From Loktanella sp. (GTDB lineage Bacteria; Pseudomonadota; Alphaproteobacteria; Rhodobacterales; Rhodobacteraceae), in contig JAGXIQ010000008.1 of the NCBI GenBank assembly GCA_024635625.1, positions 1 through 38,236 of the forward strand: a DNA stretch of 38,236 bases. Direction: 5' to 3'. The position numbers were made by a program, and so were the translations under genes. Positions 16,925 through 25,711 of this stretch are shown in pieces. Each line of letters opens with the position of its first letter. The stretch's first letter is position 1. The notes beneath the pieces are model-generated. The model did no database searches. It was not told where the DNA came from and saw only the letters and a list, made by a program, of their open reading frames with translations.

Positions 16925-17863
16925 ATGCATCGATACAGGTTTGTGCTGCTTCGCCCGCTGCAGTTTCTGCCCGTCCTTTTCGGGATCAGCGTCATCACAT
17001 TTGTCCTTGTGCGTCTGATCCCCGGCGATCCGGCGCGGATGTTGCTGGGAACGCGGGCGACTGCGTCTGCGCTTGAACGCATCCGTGCGCAATACGGGTT
17101 GGATGAATCGATCTGGGTTCAGTATCTGTACTTTCTGAAAAACCTGTTTGCCGGCGAGATGGGCAAGTCCATCGTCTTCAAGACCGATGTGCTAAAGCTG
17201 ATCGGCACGCGGATCGAACCGACACTCGTACTGGTGATCGGGTCAGTGGCACTTGCCATCCTGATAGCAGTGCCGATGGCGACTATTGCTGCGCGGAACC
17301 GGGGGCGGATCCCGGATCAGGTGGTGCGCGTCGTTTCCACGCTTGGCCTTGGCACGCCGCCGTTCTGGCTGGCGTTGATGCTAATGATCGTATTCAGCGT
17401 AAAGCTCGACCTGTTGCCGGTTTCGGGCTATGGCCGGACCTTGCCCGAAAAAGCAGCGCATATGGTTCTGCCCTGCCTGACCATCGCGCTTTCGCTATCG
17501 GCCGTGTTGACGCGCAGCCTGCGCGCCAGCCTGATCGCGCAGATCACGTCAGATCAGGCGACGGCGGCGCGGGCCCGGGGCTTGTCAGAAGGTACCGTAT
17601 TCTGGCGGCATGTGATGCCCAACGCAATCGTTCCAACGCTGAACCTGTTAGCGGTCAATGTTGGATGGCTGATCGGCGGCACTGTGATCGTCGAATCCGT
17701 CTTTGCCATTCCAGGTATGGGACAATTACTGATACGCGGCATATTTTCGCGCGATTACATGGTAGTACAAGGGGTAGCCATGTGCTTTGCCGTGGCGACC
17801 GTGTTGGTGAACTTTCTGGCCGATATCCTGACCGTCGCCGCTGACCCGAGGGTGAAATTGTGA
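16925..17863 (+). CDS. dppB: Dipeptide-type ABC transporter permease (DppB)
   Basis: A 312-residue inner-membrane permease of the DppB/OppB family. The N-terminal membrane segment FLPVLFGISVITFVLVRLIPGDPARMLLG is the family's typical opening, and the ATPase-coupling loop ARGLSEGTVFWRHVMPNAIVP is intact. About six membrane segments are visible. Its stop overlaps the GTG start of dppC. It forms the channel with DppC in a peptide importer driven by DppD and DppF. Confidence 0.92.
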   Translation: MHRYRFVLLRPLQFLPVLFGISVITFVLVRLIPGDPARMLLGTRATASALERIRAQYGLDESIWVQYLYFLKNLFAGEMGKSIVFKTDVLKLIGTRIEPTLVLVIGSVALAILIAVPMATIAARNRGRIPDQVVRVVSTLGLGTPPFWLALMLMIVFSVKLDLLPVSGYGRTLPEKAAHMVLPCLTIALSLSAVLTRSLRASLIAQITSDQATAARARGLSEGTVFWRHVMPNAIVPTLNLLAVNVGWLIGGTVIVESVFAIPGMGQLLIRGIFSRDYMVVQGVAMCFAVATVLVNFLADILTVAADPRVKL

Positions 17864-18702
17864 CTGCAATCGCCGCCCGCCCCCTATATTTGAGGCGCTT
17901 TCCGGGGCGGACAACGCTGGTCGTCGGCTTGACAGTGGTGGGCCTGATGCTGCTGGCGGCGCTGGCAGCACCCTTGATTGCGCCTTACGACCCGGTGTTC
18001 CAAGATGGCACCGCACGGCTGGTGGCCCCCAGTGCTGCGCATCCCTTTGGCACCGACAACTTCGGGCGTGACGTGTTTTCCAGAGTGATCTGGGCCGCAC
18101 GGGTGGATTTGCAGATTGCCTTTCTGGGGGTTGTGTTTCCTTTAGTGATCGGCACGACAATTGGTACTGTCGCGGGCTATTTCGGCGGTGTGGTTGATGC
18201 CGTTTTCATGCGGATCGTCGATGTGGTGCTGGCCTTCCCATACCTCGTGCTGATCATAGCCATCATCGCTATTCTGGGCCCGGGGCTGAAAAGTTTTTAT
18301 ATCGCTCTCGCACTGGTGGGTTGGGTTTCCTATGCGCGGCTGATCCGGTCGCAGATCCTGATCCTGAAGAGCGCCGATTTTGTGCTGGCCGCGCGCAGTC
18401 TTGGCTATAGCCATAGCCGCATCATGTTTCGCCACTTGTTGCCGAATGCGCTGATCAGTTCCATCGTGTTCGCGATGTCGGACATGGTGCTTGTGTTGCT
18501 GGGTGGTGCTTCGATCAGCTTTCTGGGGTTAGGGGTGCAGCCGCCCACCGCTGAATGGGGCATCATGGTTGCCGAAGGACAAGGATTTATCACGCAAGCT
18601 TTGTGGATGACGATGTTTCCGGGGTTGGCGATCCTGCTTCTGTCCTTTGGATTTAGTCTGATCGCGGATGGCTTGGGCGAATGGCTGGGGGTCAAGGAAT
18701 GA
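17860..18702 (+). CDS. dppC: Dipeptide-type ABC transporter permease (DppC)
   Basis: A 280-residue permease of the DppC/OppC family. Features are the N-terminal anchor, APLIAPYDP, the conserved HPFGTDNFGRDVFSRVIWAARVDL, and the coupling loop AARSLGYSHSRIMFRHLLPN. The C-terminus contains SFLGLGVQPPTAEWG, a family hallmark. It starts at a GTG overlapping the dppB stop and its own stop overlaps the dppD start (ATGA), so the operon is tightly coupled. Confidence 0.92.
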   Translation: MTAIAARPLYLRRFPGRTTLVVGLTVVGLMLLAALAAPLIAPYDPVFQDGTARLVAPSAAHPFGTDNFGRDVFSRVIWAARVDLQIAFLGVVFPLVIGTTIGTVAGYFGGVVDAVFMRIVDVVLAFPYLVLIIAIIAILGPGLKSFYIALALVGWVSYARLIRSQILILKSADFVLAARSLGYSHSRIMFRHLLPNALISSIVFAMSDMVLVLLGGASISFLGLGVQPPTAEWGIMVAEGQGFITQALWMTMFPGLAILLLSFGFSLIADGLGEWLGVKE

Positions 18703-19685
18703 CCGATCCAGTGCTGTCCGTTCAGGGCCTGTCAGTCGAGACACGCGATGGAGTGCGCTTGGTTGACGACTTGTCTTTCGACCTCGCCCCCGGCGAGATC
18801 CTTGGTTTGGTGGGTGAAAGCGGGTCTGGCAAGACCGTTGCCTGCCGTGCCCTGATGCGGCTGCTGCCAGAGCCTGCGTTGCGCATCGCGGATGGGCGCG
18901 TGGCACTGATGGGGCAGGATCTGGTGACTTTGTCCGAGGCGCGGATGCGTGGGATACGGGGCAGACAGCTCGGGATGATCTTTCAGAACCCGACCGCCCA
19001 TCTGGACCCGGTGATGCGCATCGGTGACCAGATCGCCGAGGCCGTGCGTCTGCATGAAGGTGCCAGCCGCACCGATGCCCGCGCTCGCGCAGTCGAAGCG
19101 CTTCGCCAGGTTGGCATCCCAGACCCGGAGGCGCGCGCAGGATCCTACGCGCATGAGTTTTCGGGCGGCATGCGGCAACGGGCGATGATCGCAATAGCGC
19201 TGGCCTGCAATCCAAAAGTGCTGATCGCAGACGAACCCACAACCGCATTGGATGTTACCGTGCAGGCGCAGATACTGCGGCTGCTGATGGACCTGCGTGA
19301 CAGGCAGGGAGTGTCGATCATCCTGATCACCCATGATCTTGGCGTCGTCGCCCAGACCTGCGACAGCATTGCAGTACTTTACGCGGGTCGCCTGTGCGAA
19401 CGCGGACCAAAGCGCGGCGTTCTTGGCGCACCCGCCCACCGCTACACCGCCGGATTGATCCGCTGTCAGCCGACCTCGGCGGGCGGAGAGGGGATGCTGG
19501 ACACCATCGAGGGCCAGCCCCCGGCCGTGAGTGCGATGCCGAAAGGCTGTCGCTTCCATCCGCGTTGCGGTGCCGTAATAGCGGTCTGCAACACACATCA
19601 GCCGGAACAGACTGCGCGGGGGCCAGGTCATATCGCGGCTTGCCACAATCCCGTTGCTGATGCCGCCATGACGGTGAGTGTATGA
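18699..19685 (+). CDS. dppD: Dipeptide-type ABC transporter ATPase (DppD)
   Basis: A 328-residue ATPase of the DppD/OppD family. Walker A GESGSGKT is at residues 39-46, the signature region is [15 protein letters not shown] and Walker B is [13 protein letters not shown]. The C-terminal oligopeptide-transporter domain carries the cysteine-rich stretch GCRFHPRC with further cysteines downstream, which in this family can hold an iron-sulfur cluster. The ATG at 18699 overlaps the dppC stop. It couples ATP hydrolysis to peptide import together with DppF. Confidence 0.93.
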   Translation: MTDPVLSVQGLSVETRDGVRLVDDLSFDLAPGEILGLVGESGSGKTVACRALMRLLPEPALRIADGRVALMGQDLVTLSEARMRGIRGRQLGMIFQNPTAHLDPVMRIGDQIAEAVRLHEGASRTDARARAVEALRQVGIPDPEARAGSYAHEFSGGMRQRAMIAIALACNPKVLIADEPTTALDVTVQAQILRLLMDLRDRQGVSIILITHDLGVVAQTCDSIAVLYAGRLCERGPKRGVLGAPAHRYTAGLIRCQPTSAGGEGMLDTIEGQPPAVSAMPKGCRFHPRCGAVIAVCNTHQPEQTARGPGHIAACHNPVADAAMTVSV

Positions 19686-20689
19686 AGAAGCCGGCACTAT
19701 TGGTTGTTGATGACCTGTCTGTCGAATTTACCCAGCGCGGCGGTGCTCCCTTCGGGCTGGGGCGCCGCAGTCTTGCGGCTGTTAACCACGTCACGCTGGA
19801 ATTGCGTGCTGGCGAGGCGCTGGGAATCGTCGGCGAATCGGGAAGCGGCAAAAGCACACTTGGCCGCGCCATTCTGGGGCTGGAACGGGCCAGCGGCGGT
19901 GCTGTCACCTTTGACGGCATGCGTGTCAGCGGCGGGGCGCGGGCTGATATGGAGCGCCTGCGTCGCGAAACCGCGATGGTGTTTCAGGACCCTTACGGCG
20001 CGTTGAACCCTCGTATGACGGCGGCGCAAGCCATTGCAGAAGTGTTGGTCGTGCATCGCAAGGTGCCGACCGCCGACATTCCCGCGCGGGTCGATGAATT
20101 GCTGACACTTGTAGGCCTACGACCCGAACTGGGTGCACGCAGGCCTGCGTCGCTCAGCGGGGGGCAGTGCCAGCGCGTCGGTGTTGCACGCGCACTGGCG
20201 GTGGACCCCCGGTTGATCATCGCAGACGAATGCGTGGCAGCGCTCGACGTGTCCATTCAGGGCCAGATCATAAATCTGTTCATGGAGTTGCGCGAGAGCA
20301 TGGAACTGGGGCTGATCTTCATTGCCCATGATCTTGCAATTGTGCGGCGTCTTTGTGACCGGGTGGCGGTCATGTATCTGGGCCGGATCGTAGAGGAAGG
20401 CCCGACCGAAGATGTGTTCCGATCCCCCCGCCACCCGTACACAGCCTCCTTGATTAGCGCGATCCCAGAGATAGACCCCGACATGGTCCTTGCCCCGCAT
20501 CTGCTGGCGGGCGACCCACCAAGTCCGATGCGGCTGCCCGAAGGCTGCACGTTTCATCCCCGCTGCCCAAAGGCGCAAGACATTTGCCGCAGTGGCCAGC
20601 CACCGTCCGAACGGCGCAGCACGGGCCGACGCTGGACCTGTATTCTTGACACTAAAACCCCTGCAAATGAACCTATGGAGGTATCTTGA
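19682..20689 (+). CDS. dppF: Dipeptide-type ABC transporter ATPase (DppF)
   Basis: A 335-residue second ATPase of the peptide importer. Walker A GESGSGKST and the signature LSGGQCQRVGVARAL are present. Walker B reads LIIADECVAALDVS, with cysteine where most relatives have proline; the catalytic glutamate remains. The C-terminal domain has EGCTFHPRCPKAQDIC. It overlaps the dppD stop (ATGA), and its last codons carry the GGAGG ribosome site of the following binding-protein gene. Confidence 0.92.
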   Translation: MKKPALLVVDDLSVEFTQRGGAPFGLGRRSLAAVNHVTLELRAGEALGIVGESGSGKSTLGRAILGLERASGGAVTFDGMRVSGGARADMERLRRETAMVFQDPYGALNPRMTAAQAIAEVLVVHRKVPTADIPARVDELLTLVGLRPELGARRPASLSGGQCQRVGVARALAVDPRLIIADECVAALDVSIQGQIINLFMELRESMELGLIFIAHDLAIVRRLCDRVAVMYLGRIVEEGPTEDVFRSPRHPYTASLISAIPEIDPDMVLAPHLLAGDPPSPMRLPEGCTFHPRCPKAQDICRSGQPPSERRSTGRRWTCILDTKTPANEPMEVS

Positions 20690-20690
20690 C

Positions 20691-22205
20691 ATGCGAACCC
20701 CGATCCTGAGAACAGTGGTAGCCACAGCGATTGCCGTGCTGCTGGGCGGCACCTCAATCGCCGAGGCGCAAGGTGTATTGACCATCGGACGCCGCGAAGA
20801 TGGCACCACCTTTGATCCGATCATGACTGCACAGAACGTCGATTTCTGGGTGTTCATGAACGTCTATGATCAGCTTGTGCGGGTGGACCGGTCCGGCACC
20901 AAGCTGGAACCGGGACTGGCGGAAAGTTGGACCGTTTCGCCCGACGGGCTGACCTATACCTTCACCATGCGCGACGCCAAATTCTCTGACGGATCGCCGA
21001 TCACATCCGAGGATGCGGCCTTTACCCTGACGCGGATCCGCGATGATGAGGGTTCGCTCTGGTCCGAGACGTACACGATCATCGCGGACATGCAGACACC
21101 TGACCCCAAGACGCTGGTGGTGACGCTGTCAGCGTCATCAGTCCCGTTCCTGTCGACCCTTGCGATGCCGGGTACCGCCGTGGTGTCCAAGGCGGGGATG
21201 GAAGCGATGGGGCAGGAGGCCTACGCCGAAAACCCCGTCGCCTCTGGGGCGTTCACTGTTAAGGAATGGCTGCGCGGCGATCGGGTGGTGCTAGAAAAGA
21301 ACCCGAACTATTGGGAAGCCGACCGCGTGAAGCTGGACGGGGTCGAATGGGTTTCCGTCCCCGACGATAACACGCGGATGTTAAAGATGCAGGCGGGCGA
21401 ACTCGATGCCGCGATTTTCGTGCCGTTTTCGCGGATTTCGGAACTTGAGGCGGATCCCAATCTGAAGGTCCAGCTTGATCCGTCAACCCGCGAAGATGCG
21501 CTGATCATTAACCACACAAATCCGGCGCTGGCCAAGAAAGATGTGCGCGAGGCGATCGACATGGCGATAGACAAGCAGGCCATCGTAGAGGCTGTGACCT
21601 TCGGCATCGGCGAGGAGGCGAATTCCTACATCCCCAAGGGCGCACTCTATTACAATGACGCCAATCTGCGTCGCCCGCATGATCCGGATGCAGCCAAGGC
21701 GATGCTTGAGACGGCAGGTGAGACCGGGCTTACTCTGAACTACATCATCAATGCGGGCGACGAGGTGGACGAACAGATCGGTGTGCTGGTCCAGCAGCAA
21801 TTGGCACAGGCGGGGGTGACGGTGAACCTGCAAAAGATTGACCCCAGCCAGACATGGGACACTCTTGTCGCCGGCGACTATGACCTGACCGTAAACTACT
21901 GGACCAACGACATTCTGGACCCCGACCAGAAGACGACCTTCGTTTTGGGCAATGATGTGAACCTCAATTACTACACCCGCTACGACAACCCCGAAGTGAC
22001 GGCGCTAGTTGCAGCAGCGCGGATCGAAGCCGATCCCGCCAAACGCGAAGCGATGTATGTCGAGTTGCAGAAAGTCGCCAAAGCGGATGTCAACTGGGTC
22101 GATCTCTACTATAGCCCCTATCGCAATGTGACGCAGACGAATGTGGATAATTTCTATCAGAACCCACTGGGGCGGTTCTTTCTGGAAGACACTGTGAAGA
22201 ACTGA
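20691..22205 (+). CDS. Family-5 peptide-binding protein, copy 2
   Basis: A 504-residue periplasmic binding protein of SBP family 5, cognate to the DppBCDF transporter by position. A signal peptide runs to about AEA at residue 26, followed by GVLTIGRREDGTTFDPIMTAQNVD. Family segments include LVRVDRSGTKLEPGLAESWTVSPDG and the mid-domain ALIINHTNPALAKKDVREAID. GGAGG lies nine bases before the ATG at 20691, at the end of dppF. It differs clearly from copy 1 at 12889, so the two are not recent duplicates. A strong stem-loop follows the gene and probably ends the operon. Confidence 0.93.
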   Translation: MRTPILRTVVATAIAVLLGGTSIAEAQGVLTIGRREDGTTFDPIMTAQNVDFWVFMNVYDQLVRVDRSGTKLEPGLAESWTVSPDGLTYTFTMRDAKFSDGSPITSEDAAFTLTRIRDDEGSLWSETYTIIADMQTPDPKTLVVTLSASSVPFLSTLAMPGTAVVSKAGMEAMGQEAYAENPVASGAFTVKEWLRGDRVVLEKNPNYWEADRVKLDGVEWVSVPDDNTRMLKMQAGELDAAIFVPFSRISELEADPNLKVQLDPSTREDALIINHTNPALAKKDVREAIDMAIDKQAIVEAVTFGIGEEANSYIPKGALYYNDANLRRPHDPDAAKAMLETAGETGLTLNYIINAGDEVDEQIGVLVQQQLAQAGVTVNLQKIDPSQTWDTLVAGDYDLTVNYWTNDILDPDQKTTFVLGNDVNLNYYTRYDNPEVTALVAAARIEADPAKREAMYVELQKVAKADVNWVDLYYSPYRNVTQTNVDNFYQNPLGRFFLEDTVKN

Positions 22206-22210
22206 AACCC

Positions 22211-22236
22211 GGGCGGCCGGGACTTTCCGGCCGCCC
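22211..22236 (+). terminator. Stem-loop ending the Dpp operon
   Basis: GGGCGGCCGG (22211-22220) pairs perfectly with CCGGCCGCCC (22227-22236) around a 6-base loop, five bases after the stop codon. The stem is very GC-rich; the T-run after it is weak, so termination may be partial. Confidence 0.7.
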
Positions 22237-22962
22237 ATCTGCCGGGGTCGTTTATGACAGACCTGTCCGTCCAGCCGCTGTTCGGGCTGGCGGCATTGCG
22301 GCAATCCTGTGGCAGTGGCGGACTTACGCAGGTATAAGTGGTTTAGGGGGCGCTGGAACAACTGGCGCCGTCACTTAACTCGCTTGATCATCGAAGATCG
22401 GCCAAACCGACATCCCGCTTGATCCGTGCCGCACCTCTGGCGAGTTTCAGCGGCGGGTCTGGTGGCAAGGTTCGTATCTTTGGTCGTGGGCACCAATACC
22501 GCCATATCGATCCGCGTTCTGGTGGCTTATTTTGGAATCGCCGGGCTGAAACTTGCGTTCGCGCTGTCGCCGCTGACGGGGCAGTGCCCAACGTCATAAA
22601 GCCTTGCTAGCGCGGGGCGTTTAATGCGCACTGTCGTGGATTCCAACCTGTTGCTGGCAGGCCCTGTCGGACATTGTGATACCTCTGACCCTCATTGGTT
22701 TGAATTAGCATCCTGCGTATCCATGTCAGGCGCTGGGCTGGCAAATTAATCTAAAGTGCCGGCATCGATGCGCTGGTGCAGCATCTGGCACGGGCCAGCG
22801 CCCCAGGTCACTGATATCGCTATTGCAGAGGGCTGGAGCAGGCGTTTGCGCGGCTGAATACGAATTTTGAACCCTCGGCGGCGCTGATCTACGCTGACCT
22901 ATTGCTCAGAAACCATAAGATTAGGCGCTTGCCGCCCGCCCGTAGGGCAAGCGAACCGGCCC
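22237..22962 (+). pseudogene. Decayed coding remnants, no intact gene
   Basis: About 725 bp without an intact gene. Plus-strand pieces look protein-like but are broken. One stretch around 22437-22610 reads as a hydrophobic segment (LVAYFGIAGLKLAFALSP) ending in a stop. Another around 22624-22750 begins MRTVVDSNLLLAG, loosely like a PIN-domain start, and ends after about 40 codons. A third around 22765-22962 (IDALVQHLARASAP, then FARLNTNFEPSAALIYADLLLRNHK) needs frameshifts to join. No family could be assigned. Decay of one or more transferred genes is the simplest reading. Confidence 0.35.
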
Positions 22963-24576
22963 CTAGAACAGCAAGCGCGGGTTTTGGCCGTCGCGGCTGC
23001 TGAGCGCGCCTGATAAGACGGTCTTCACATATTTGATCCGACGTGCCAGGCAGCAACCCAAGCTGAGCCCGGCAACTTTGCCCGCGACATCGCGCGTAAC
23101 CTGCAGTGTCCAATCGCCGGGTGCGGGTGCGTCCATCGAACGACGCGTTGCCACGACCCAGGTATCCGGACCAACAGGGTGCACCCTTTCCCAAACCCCG
23201 GTCCCCAGCATGCCAGTAAAACGCGCGTGCAACCCACCATCCCACGCCTCGATTGCCATTTTCGCATCCAGTTCGTCGCTGTGGTATTGGCCCGCGATCT
23301 CGTCGCCGTCGGCCACGATGACAGGTGGCAGGGGGGCCATGACCGTCGCCAGATTATCGTCCTGACGCGTCATTCGCAGCCGCGCGCCATCGTGCATCAG
23401 CGTCAGGTCGGGGCCCGCAAGGCCACCTTCTGCTGAGGGGACAAGTCGGTCCGGCCCTGTCGCAAATCGTAAGACTGTCCCGGTCGCATCCGTGGTAATC
23501 CGTGCCAGCAGGCCGGTTTCGGGGCAGATCCATTGGCCCAACCAACTGTCGGATATTGTCGCCGGTGCAGGGGCGTCGTGGCCGAGCGCTGCCTCGATCA
23601 GGTCGGACGCCGCAGTATGGGCGTTGGCCTCGTGGTTGAACATCACGACGACCGACAATCGCGCCTGTGCCGCATGCATCCGCTGCGCCCGAAACCCGCG
23701 CAGTGCGCCGCCGTGACCTGTTACAGCAAGCCCAGCGACGGTTTCATGCGCGAGACCGAAGCCATAGCGGGCGGGCGATCCATCCGCGAATGACGGGGAC
23801 GCGGACAGGCGGTTATAAAGCCCCCCGGGATCATCGCGCTCGGCATCGATCCAGGTCTCATAGGCCAACATGTCATCCAGTGCTGCCGAAATACCCGCGT
23901 CACCAATCCAGTAAACCCCATTATTTGCCGGAACGAACCCGGTGGCATCACTGCCTTCATAGCCGGTCACGCCATCCACTGGAGTCCGCGTGTCGGCGGT
24001 CAGCACTGCTGTCTTCATCCGCGCGGGTTGCCAGATCAGGCGCGCATACAAATTGTCCAATGCCTCACCCGTCTCGGCCTCGATCAACTCAGACAGGATG
24101 CGGAAATTGCAGTTGCAATAGGAATAGCCAGTGCCCGGCGCGAAATGCCCGGTCCGCATCCGCGCAATCAGCGACAGCGCGTCATCGCGGGAAAAAGTCT
24201 GTTCTGCCATCGCCCCTTGCAGCACCGTCAGTGCCCAGTAATCACGTAGGCCCGACTGATTGTGCGCAAGCTGACGAACTGTGGGCACTGTCTGTGTGAA
24301 GTGCGGCAGGTAAGCCGCCACTCGGGCATCCAACCGCTCTGGTGCGTCCAGCGCTGACAGCATGACACCGCAAGTAAATTGCTTGGAAATTGAACAGATC
24401 GGCAGGCGCGTCGCGTGGGTCATCCGTGTCCCGGCCATCAGATCGGAATGTCCCCACGCCCGCGCTGCGACGACTTTGCCATCAATGACTACCCCGGCAA
24501 CGCCTCCTGGTCCGGGATAGCGATTGGGGAGGGCGTTGAGTGCGGCGTCAAGCCTGACCAGATCGATGGGGCTCAT
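22963..24576 (-). CDS. dap: D-aminopeptidase (serine beta-lactamase fold)
   Basis: A 537-residue protein matching bacterial D-aminopeptidase (DAP, S12 family) over its length. The SxxK nucleophile motif is S62-I-S-K65, the YxN motif is Y153-C-N155, and a histidine-glycine-glycine motif is at 288-290; the first two fall at the positions I recall for the Ochrobactrum enzyme. A beta-lactamase-like domain is followed by two smaller C-terminal domains, as in that enzyme. It hydrolyses N-terminal D-amino acids (D-Ala, D-Ser, Gly types) from peptides and amides. No signal peptide is evident. It converges on the Dpp operon. The C-terminus extends about 20 residues past the usual end near LGCCLARRIKY, perhaps by loss of a stop. 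Confidence 0.9.
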   Translation of the reverse strand: MSPIDLVRLDAALNALPNRYPGPGGVAGVVIDGKVVAARAWGHSDLMAGTRMTHATRLPICSISKQFTCGVMLSALDAPERLDARVAAYLPHFTQTVPTVRQLAHNQSGLRDYWALTVLQGAMAEQTFSRDDALSLIARMRTGHFAPGTGYSYCNCNFRILSELIEAETGEALDNLYARLIWQPARMKTAVLTADTRTPVDGVTGYEGSDATGFVPANNGVYWIGDAGISAALDDMLAYETWIDAERDDPGGLYNRLSASPSFADGSPARYGFGLAHETVAGLAVTGHGGALRGFRAQRMHAAQARLSVVVMFNHEANAHTAASDLIEAALGHDAPAPATISDSWLGQWICPETGLLARITTDATGTVLRFATGPDRLVPSAEGGLAGPDLTLMHDGARLRMTRQDDNLATVMAPLPPVIVADGDEIAGQYHSDELDAKMAIEAWDGGLHARFTGMLGTGVWERVHPVGPDTWVVATRRSMDAPAPGDWTLQVTRDVAGKVAGLSLGCCLARRIKYVKTVLSGALSSRDGQNPRLLF

Positions 24577-24712
24577 GGCAGTTCCCTGAAGGTTGTGGTT
24601 GGTCCGGCAAGTTTGCCGATTTTGCCTTTAGGTCGCAAGCGCGGGAATGGCGCGCATGGTATGGTATAATGTGATGGGACTTCGTTGCACAAATCGGCTG
24701 ATGGCTGGAGTT

Positions 24713-25529
24713 GGCACTGTCAGAGGAAATCTTCTTGAGGCGGGCAGGGCGAGCATTTAGCGCCTTGGGATGACAAAATGTTCCCCCTTTCGTTACTTTA
24801 AGACGAGCCCTGAGATCATCCGCCTGGCCGTTATGATGTATGTGCGGTTTCCGCTCTCGCTGCGGAATGTAGAAGATCTTCTGCATGAACGCGGCATCGA
24901 CATCAGCCATGAGACGGTTCGGTTTTGGTGGAACAGATTTGGCCCGATGTTTGCAGCTGAAATTCGCCTCAGACGGGTTGATCGAATGCGGTCAGGGACA
25001 CCTGGCAGTGGCATCTGGATGAGGTATTCGTGAAGATTAACGGCGAGACTCACTATCTTTAGAGGGCCGTGGATCACGAGGGGGAAGTCCTGGAAAGCTT
25101 TATCACGAAGCGCCGGGATCGCAATGCAGCCTTGAAATTTATACGAAAAACCATGAAATGCCATGGTCGCCCACATATCTTCGTGACCGACCAGCTACGT
25201 TCCTACGGCGCGGCGATGAAGGTCATGGGCAATGTCGAAAAACAGGAAACCGGACGTTGGCTCAACAATCGAGCCGAGAACTCACACCCGCCCTTTAGAC
25301 GAAGAGAGCGGGCCATGCTTCGCTTTAGGCGGATGCGAACTTTACATACATTCGTCGCGGTCGACGCCTCAGTCTACAACCATTTCAACGCGGAGCGCCA
25401 TCTCTACAGCCGATCAAATTTCAAGCTGAACCGTGCCGCCGCTCTGGTCGAGTGGCGCGCCCTCGGTGCAGCCTAACAGATTGAGGTTTTCGGGAAACTG
25501 AGACTAGTTCGCATTCGTCTGACAGCACC
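24713..25529 (+). mobile_element. IS6-family insertion sequence, copy 1 (inactive)
   Basis: An 817-bp element bounded by imperfect inverted ends: GGCACTGTCAGAGGAA on the left and, reading inward from the right, GGTGCTGTCAGACGAA. It holds one transposase frame of the IS6 (IS26-like) family, disrupted (see the next entry). The 8-bp flanks (CTGGAGTT and CACCCTAG) do not form a target duplication. A related element in the same orientation lies at 30501-31316. Confidence 0.8.
24770..25476 (+). pseudogene. IS6-family transposase, frameshifted and interrupted
   Basis: The N-terminal half (SPFRYFKTSPEIIRLAV.., HETVRFWWNRFGP) is intact to about 25000. Comparison with copy 2 shows one base missing near 25001 (CACCTGG against CACATTGG), which shifts the frame before the first DDE aspartate. 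In the restored frame, a TGG codon has become TAG at 25060-25062. The rest continues through the second aspartate (VTDQLRSY), the glutamate (NNRAENSH) and an intact C-terminus ending RALGAA. The gene cannot make functional transposase without several recoding events. Confidence 0.85.
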
Positions 25530-25533
25530 CACC

Positions 25534-25690
25534 CTAGAGATCATTCGCGGTTGCCAAGGCCTGAACATCGTGCTTGGCGACCTCGTCGAAGTATCCCCAC
25601 CGTATGATCCAAGCGGAAATACTGCGCTGATTGGCGCTAATCTGTTTTGAAAAATGCTTTGCATCCTGCCACGCGACAAAGAATAAGTCT
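25534..25690 (-). pseudogene. Possible minus-strand gene fragment next to the IS
   Basis: A minus-strand open stretch ends at a TAG five bases beyond the right end of IS copy 1. Its last part (FVAWQDAKHFSKQISANQ, then WIIRWGYFDEVAKHD) reads like real protein rather than chance. It runs into the start of the binding-protein gene without a plausible start, so it would be the truncated tail of a lost gene. No family was recognised and it could be spurious. Confidence 0.25.
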
Positions 25691-25711
25691 TCATCACAAC
25701 AGGGAAAAAAA

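Noticed and set aside
22624-22750. PIN-domain toxin gene
   Set aside because: Only the first dozen residues resemble a PIN start; the frame ends after about 40 codons and no antitoxin is seen.
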